Both the position numbers and the translations under genes were made by a program. From Rhea pennata (taxonomy: Eukaryota > Chordata > Aves > Rheiformes > Rheidae), in assembly GCF_028389875.1 (NCBI RefSeq), contig NC_084702.1:45507053-45571052 (forward strand): a stretch of DNA of 64,000 bases. The letters are read 5' to 3'. This document shows positions 62,701 through 64,000 of this stretch, one piece after another; position 1 is the first letter of the stretch, and every line of letters starts with the position of its first letter. The notes under the pieces are model-generated. The model made no database searches. It had not been told where the DNA came from and worked only from the letters and a program-made list of their open reading frames with translations.

Positions 62701-64000
62701 TATTCAAACTACTTCAAATGTTCAAACATGTTACTTTTTTTTTAGGTACTATTCCTGGACCAATATTGTTTGGTGTGGCAATAGACAACAGTTGTACTCT
62801 GTGGGATATTAATGAATGTAAAACTAAAGGAGCCTGTTGGGTTTATGATAATGAAAGAATGGCTTATCTACTGATGGGTATAAGTAAGTGACTCTTCTAC
62901 ATATGAAGCTTATCTCTAAAATAATAGATATACTGTACTTGACTGCTAGATGGGATCTAGTGTTTTAAAATGGGGCCTTAAACTTTTATATGCTTTCTTA
63001 GTAGCAGTGTTAAAATAAAATCTCAGTCTGGAATATCTTCTCTAAATATTAAAAAGCAAAATATCAGAAGGAGTAGAAACCCACTGAGAGGTTACTAAAA
63101 ATGGACTATAAGATTTTTTTATAACAAAAGAATATGAAATAGTTCTGCTCTTCAGTTCCTTCTCACCATTGGCATGCATTTTGGGCTAATCTCTTGGCTC
63201 GTTAGCAATTTAAGGTCTGAGGAGGTTTTCTAACTCTTGTCATATTTCAGTTTTTCTCCTTGAATTAATATCAAGGTCTGAAAATATCTCTAAATGCTGG
63301 TGAAAAACTTCCCAGTTCATTTAACCTTCAGGTTTGCATGTGCATGGGCAGTGTGTGGGTGCATATTCTGGGAGTGGGGGGGTTCAAGTTTGCATCTGTG
63401 ATAGCTGCAGTTGTCCTATCTTAGCAATCATAGTACTCAAATTGCCTAAACTGAACTGCTAATATCAAACCTTCAAATGGGAAAAGCAGCAAACAACTTC
63501 AGGTTTCAGTATCTTTCAGGTATTTCGAAGACTGAATACAATCCCTCCTCTAGTTTGTCTTTCCCCAGAAATGTCATGCAAACACTTCTCAGTATCAGTG
63601 AAGAGTAAATTTAAGGACTTTAAGGTAGCTGAAGGGTGAATACTTACAGGTTTGTACATGGTAATTTGCACTGTGTGTGGCAAAGAATACTGAAGAGGAA
63701 AGAATAGGAATAAAGCACGATGTATGCTTTAGGCTGCTATGGGGTGAAGAAATAGACTGAAGGAATGAAAACAGCTGTTGCAACAAGAACCAGCAAGTGG
63801 ATGGGTCAGCTGGAAGACTGAATTTTACCTAGCCTTTGTAGTTCATCTGAAATTCATTAAAGTTCGTAGCATCCAATCAAAATCTTAGCGTCTAACTTAG
63901 TGTAACTTAGTGTGAAGTTTTACAATAACAGAAATATTCTTGTCTACTGTTGAAGATTTACAGCAAGAACTGTCATATTCTTTACTTCCAGGTGCTGCTT
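32528..64000 (+). CDS. SLCO4C1: SLCO4C1, solute carrier organic anion transporter 4C1 (spliced, 3' end outside the window)
   Basis: OATP4C1 is a plasma-membrane transporter. In mammals it is known at the basolateral membrane of kidney proximal tubule, where it takes up cardiac glycosides, thyroid hormone and uremic toxins. Twelve complete coding exons plus the start of a thirteenth join without a frame break: 32528-32741, 38312-38575, 45029-45223, 47482-47578, 48399-48520, 49418-49533, 49815-49959, 51870-52065, 57029-57182, 59542-59729, 61660-61724, 62746-62883 and 63992 onward. They give about 634 residues. The human protein is 724, and the difference is the missing last exon plus a shorter N-terminus. 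Closest resemblance by eye is to SLCO4C1 rather than other SLCO members, from GIENPVFEPPSPD at the start and the near-identical exon 3, 5 and 12 segments. Introns 1 and 4 have GC donors. The span listed includes introns. Confidence 0.95.
32742..38311 (+). other. SLCO4C1: SLCO4C1 intron 1 (GC-AG)
   Basis: 5.6-kb phase-1 intron. It begins GCAAGC and ends TTCTGTTTTAG. A second donor, CTAG|GTGAGG, lies at 32916 in the same phase, with the reading frame open between the two donors. The rest is AT-rich with no recognised element. Confidence 0.85.
38312..38575 (+). CDS. SLCO4C1: SLCO4C1 exon 2
   Basis: Encodes residues 72-159: the end of membrane segment 1 (GIVVNGLINISIST), then segment 2 (about 98-118). 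Next comes the short cytoplasmic loop FFGERGHKPRW, which is highly conserved in OATPs, then segment 3 (about 127-147) and the start of an extracellular loop. Acceptor TTTTAG, donor GAAG|GTAAGG; enters and leaves in phase 1. The frame stays open into intron 2 for 86 bases, but the family match stops exactly at the donor. Confidence 0.95.
41455..41623 (+). mobile_element. CR1 LINE 3' end fragment
   Basis: 5'-truncated avian CR1 in the sense direction of SLCO4C1. Recognised from 'ccaggttgcccagagaggtt', 'ggagatcttcaaggcctgcc', 'gaggttggactagatgatct' and 'ccagaggtcccttccaacct', with the terminal octamer ATTCTATG at 41616-41623. CR1 copies characteristically end in that octamer and lack poly-A tails and target-site duplications, as here. 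It is better preserved than the other CR1 fossils in the window, hence younger. No coding capacity. Confidence 0.95.
42057..42074. repeat. 18-bp perfect palindrome
   Basis: TATCTGACTAGTCAGATA is its own reverse complement over all 18 bases. It lies in intron 2, 48 bases before another hairpin. Confidence 0.9.
42122..42149. repeat. Hairpin with 11-bp perfect stem
   Basis: CAGATGTTCCA pairs with TGGAACATCTG across a 6-base loop (CTACTA). It could fold in the SLCO4C1 pre-mRNA. At 28 bases it is too short for a microRNA precursor. Confidence 0.9.
43110..43129. repeat. 20-bp perfect palindrome
   Basis: ATTGAGATAATTATCTCAAT reads identically on both strands, in intron 2. It is AT-rich with GAGATAA/TTATCTC half-sites. 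TTATCT is a GATA-factor type word, so paired GATA sites are possible. Confidence 0.85.
45029..45223 (+). CDS. SLCO4C1: SLCO4C1 exon 3
   Basis: Encodes the end of codon 160 through residue 224: an extracellular loop with DTC and a glycosylation sequon at N171 (NFT), then membrane segment 4 and the following loop. The match to human OATP4C1 is very strong over SSLSNYLYVFILAQLLLG and GGTPLYTLGTAF.DDSVP.HK. Acceptor TCTTTCAG, donor ATAG|GTAACT, phase 1 at both ends. Confidence 0.95.
   Translation: MPVKFQEQTLLTSLAVPARSLHFLTTCMSLSWPNCCWELEELHYILWGQLLLMTASQNTNLPFI
45224..47481 (+). other. SLCO4C1: SLCO4C1 intron 3
   Basis: 2.3-kb GT-AG intron, phase 1. AT-rich, with no repeat or exon recognised. 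Confidence 0.85.
47482..47578 (+). CDS. SLCO4C1: SLCO4C1 exon 4
   Basis: Encodes residues from split codon 225 to split codon 257: membrane segment 5 (GYAMSLLGPAIGYVLGGQLL) and the following loop IYIDIQIPE. Acceptor CTTCTAG. The donor is GC: GAAAG|GCAAGA. Reading past it gives an in-frame TAG within 20 bases, and no GT donor nearby keeps the frame. Joining AG to the A of exon 5 makes Arg257. Confidence 0.9.
47579..48398 (+). other. SLCO4C1: SLCO4C1 intron 4 (GC-AG)
   Basis: 0.8-kb phase-2 intron starting GCAAGA and ending CTTTTCAG. It is the second GC-AG intron of the gene. Nothing else recognised inside. Confidence 0.85.
48399..48520 (+). CDS. SLCO4C1: SLCO4C1 exon 5, with the OATP signature
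   Basis: Encodes the end of codon 257 through residue 297. It carries the OATP superfamily signature as DDPRWLGAWWIAFL (263-276) leading into membrane segment 6, then the PFSCFPKHLPG motif. The signature normally has Gly after the WWx; here codon 274 is GCA (Ala). The core D-x-RW and GAWW are intact. Acceptor TTTTCAG, donor CCAG|GTAAAT. Confidence 0.95.
48521..49417 (+). other. SLCO4C1: SLCO4C1 intron 5
   Basis: 0.9-kb GT-AG intron, phase 1, with no recognised element. Confidence 0.85.
49418..49533 (+). CDS. SLCO4C1: SLCO4C1 exon 6
   Basis: Encodes the end of codon 298 through residue 336: the large central cytoplasmic loop between membrane segments 6 and 7. It is hydrophilic and less conserved (starting GTAKIQAEK, human GTAEIQAGK) and ends with GKSFKDFPMALM, matching human GKSIKDFPAAL. 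Acceptor TCTGTAG, donor CATG|GTAAGA, leaving in phase 0. Confidence 0.95.
49534..49814 (+). other. SLCO4C1: SLCO4C1 intron 6
   Basis: Short 281-base GT-AG intron, phase 0. Confidence 0.85.
49815..49959 (+). CDS. SLCO4C1: SLCO4C1 exon 7
   Basis: Encodes residues 337-384: membrane segment 7 (LLKNPVLMSLIIASSSEALV) and the conserved TGFATFLPKFIENQFG stretch before segment 8. Acceptor CACATAG, donor GGAG|GTAATA, leaving in phase 1. Confidence 0.95.
49960..51869 (+). other. SLCO4C1: SLCO4C1 intron 7
   Basis: 1.9-kb GT-AG intron, phase 1. AT-rich, nothing recognised. Confidence 0.85.
51870..52065 (+). CDS. SLCO4C1: SLCO4C1 exon 8
   Basis: Encodes the end of codon 385 through most of codon 450: membrane segments 8 (GLVLIPAAALGQIISGFLVSK, starting with the split Gly) and 9. 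It then enters the large extracellular loop with KCGNEPFAGVSETYNG, nearly identical to human. Acceptor CCTCTAG, donor AATGG|GTAAAT, leaving in phase 2. Confidence 0.95.
52066..57028 (+). other. SLCO4C1: SLCO4C1 intron 8
   Basis: 5.0-kb GT-AG intron, phase 2. It contains an A17 run (52144-52160) and a GC-rich palindrome with flanking direct repeats (52423-52459). No further exon was recognised. Confidence 0.85.
52423..52459. repeat. GC-rich 22-bp palindrome with 13-bp direct repeats
   Basis: Positions 52432-52453 form a perfect 22-bp palindrome centred on GGATCC. The word CAGTCCCTGGGGA occurs at 52423-52435 and again at 52447-52459, giving a direct repeat superimposed on the palindrome. The block is strongly GC-rich within an AT-rich intron. 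Confidence 0.9.
57029..57182 (+). CDS. SLCO4C1: SLCO4C1 exon 9 (first half of the Kazal-like loop)
   Basis: Encodes the end of codon 450 through residue 501, in the large extracellular loop 5. It has six cysteines at 461, 465, 467, 476, 487 and 491 in the Kazal-like spacing, including YYPVCG and QYFSPCFAGC. A glycosylation sequon lies at N456 (NLT). Acceptor CTTTCAG, donor AAAAAG|GTATTT, leaving in phase 0. Confidence 0.95.
57494..57600 (-). mobile_element. CR1 LINE internal fragment (minus strand)
   Basis: On the + strand the words 'gcctctcatcctgtcactga', 'ccaccactgagaagagtctg' and 'catcagatatttataaacattgataagg' (the last in diverged form) match the reverse complement of the CR1 3' region. 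Both ends are lost, and the fragment is antisense to SLCO4C1. Confidence 0.85.
58591..58610. repeat. A20 homopolymer
   Basis: Twenty consecutive A in intron 9. No element body precedes it. Confidence 0.9.
59542..59729 (+). CDS. SLCO4C1: SLCO4C1 exon 10 (second half of the Kazal-like loop, membrane segment 10)
   Basis: Encodes residues 502-563 and two bases of codon 564. It supplies the last four loop cysteines (506, 508, 530, 534; NCSC and GKCPVQC), and sequons at N505 and N516. Membrane segment 10 (LFLIFFFFAVVFTFMAVTP) and TTVAILR follow. Acceptor ATTGTAG, donor CTCAG|GTATGT, leaving in phase 2. Confidence 0.95.
59730..61659 (+). other. SLCO4C1: SLCO4C1 intron 10
   Basis: 1.9-kb GT-AG intron, phase 2, with a T21 run at 60498-60518. 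Nothing else recognised. Confidence 0.85.
60498..60518. repeat. T21 homopolymer
   Basis: Twenty-one consecutive T in intron 10. Confidence 0.9.
61660..61724 (+). CDS. SLCO4C1: SLCO4C1 exon 11
   Basis: Short exon encoding the end of codon 564 through residue 585: RCVPDKQRSFALGVQSVFLR, then LLG with the Gly split. It corresponds to the conserved cytoplasmic loop RCVN..QRSLALG..F..LRLLG and the start of membrane segment 11. Acceptor TTTTACAG, donor CTGG|GTATGA, leaving in phase 1. Confidence 0.95.
61725..62745 (+). other. SLCO4C1: SLCO4C1 intron 11
   Basis: 1.0-kb GT-AG intron, phase 1. Nothing recognised beyond a 12-bp E-box palindrome near 62259. Confidence 0.85.
62746..62883 (+). CDS. SLCO4C1: SLCO4C1 exon 12
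   Basis: Encodes the end of codon 586 through residue 631: membrane segment 11 (TIPGPILFGVAIDNSCTLWD) and the extracellular loop with KGACWVYDNERMAYLLMGI leading to segment 12. It is nearly collinear with human TIPGPIIFGFTIDSTC..WD and KGACWIYDN. Acceptor TTTTTTAG, donor ATAA|GTAAGT (perfect GTAAGT), leaving in phase 1. Confidence 0.95.
62884..63991 (+). other. SLCO4C1: SLCO4C1 intron 12
   Basis: 1.1-kb GT-AG intron, phase 1, ending TTTACTTCCAG. Nothing else recognised. Confidence 0.8.
63992..64000 (+). CDS. SLCO4C1: SLCO4C1 exon 13, first 9 bases only
   Basis: After the acceptor TTTACTTCCAG the bases GTGCTGCTT complete Ser632 and begin Ala-Ala. This fits the human exon start at the AIS..CKVITMFF region, which would hold membrane segment 12 and the C-terminal tail. 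The rest lies beyond the window. The acceptor matches in phase, but so few coding bases make this call less certain. Confidence 0.7.

Overview
The window is vertebrate nuclear DNA, most likely from a bird. It has long AT-rich introns with GT-AG or GC-AG splice sites, CpG islands, microsatellites, and CR1 retrotransposon remnants. One CR1 copy ends in the 3'-terminal ATTCTATG octamer typical of avian CR1. No operons, CRISPR arrays, phage or other prokaryotic features were seen.

The only protein-coding gene I can support is on the + strand from about 32.5 kb to beyond the right edge. It is SLCO4C1, the organic anion transporter OATP4C1 of the SLC21/OATP family. Twelve complete coding exons and the first 9 bases of a thirteenth were assembled by matching splice sites, reading phase and the known family sequence. 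Together they encode about 634 residues. These include eleven of the twelve expected membrane segments, the OATP signature at exon 5, and the ten-cysteine Kazal-like loop in exons 9-10. The final exon, with the last membrane segment and the cytoplasmic tail, lies mostly outside the window. Exon 1 sits in a strong CpG island (about 32.03-32.93 kb) that serves as the promoter.

The left half (1-31 kb) appears intergenic. It holds microsatellites and homopolymer runs, two very old minus-strand CR1-like LINE remnants (about 10.1-10.7 and 30.2-30.4 kb), an isolated CpG-rich block at 16.6-16.9 kb, CpG-poor GC-rich blocks at 22.8-23.9 kb, a possible decayed LTR at 24.2-24.9 kb, and a second CpG island at 31.08-31.23 kb. 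That second island could be a divergent promoter. Open reading frames there are short, low-complexity or GC-driven, and none resembles a known protein.

The main points for follow-up lie inside the gene. Two of its twelve introns (1 and 4) use GC donors. Exon 1 has a second, phase-compatible GT donor 174 bases downstream. The OATP signature carries a Gly-to-Ala change. Several perfect palindromes or hairpins lie in the introns. I found no convincing sign of a wholly new biological system.
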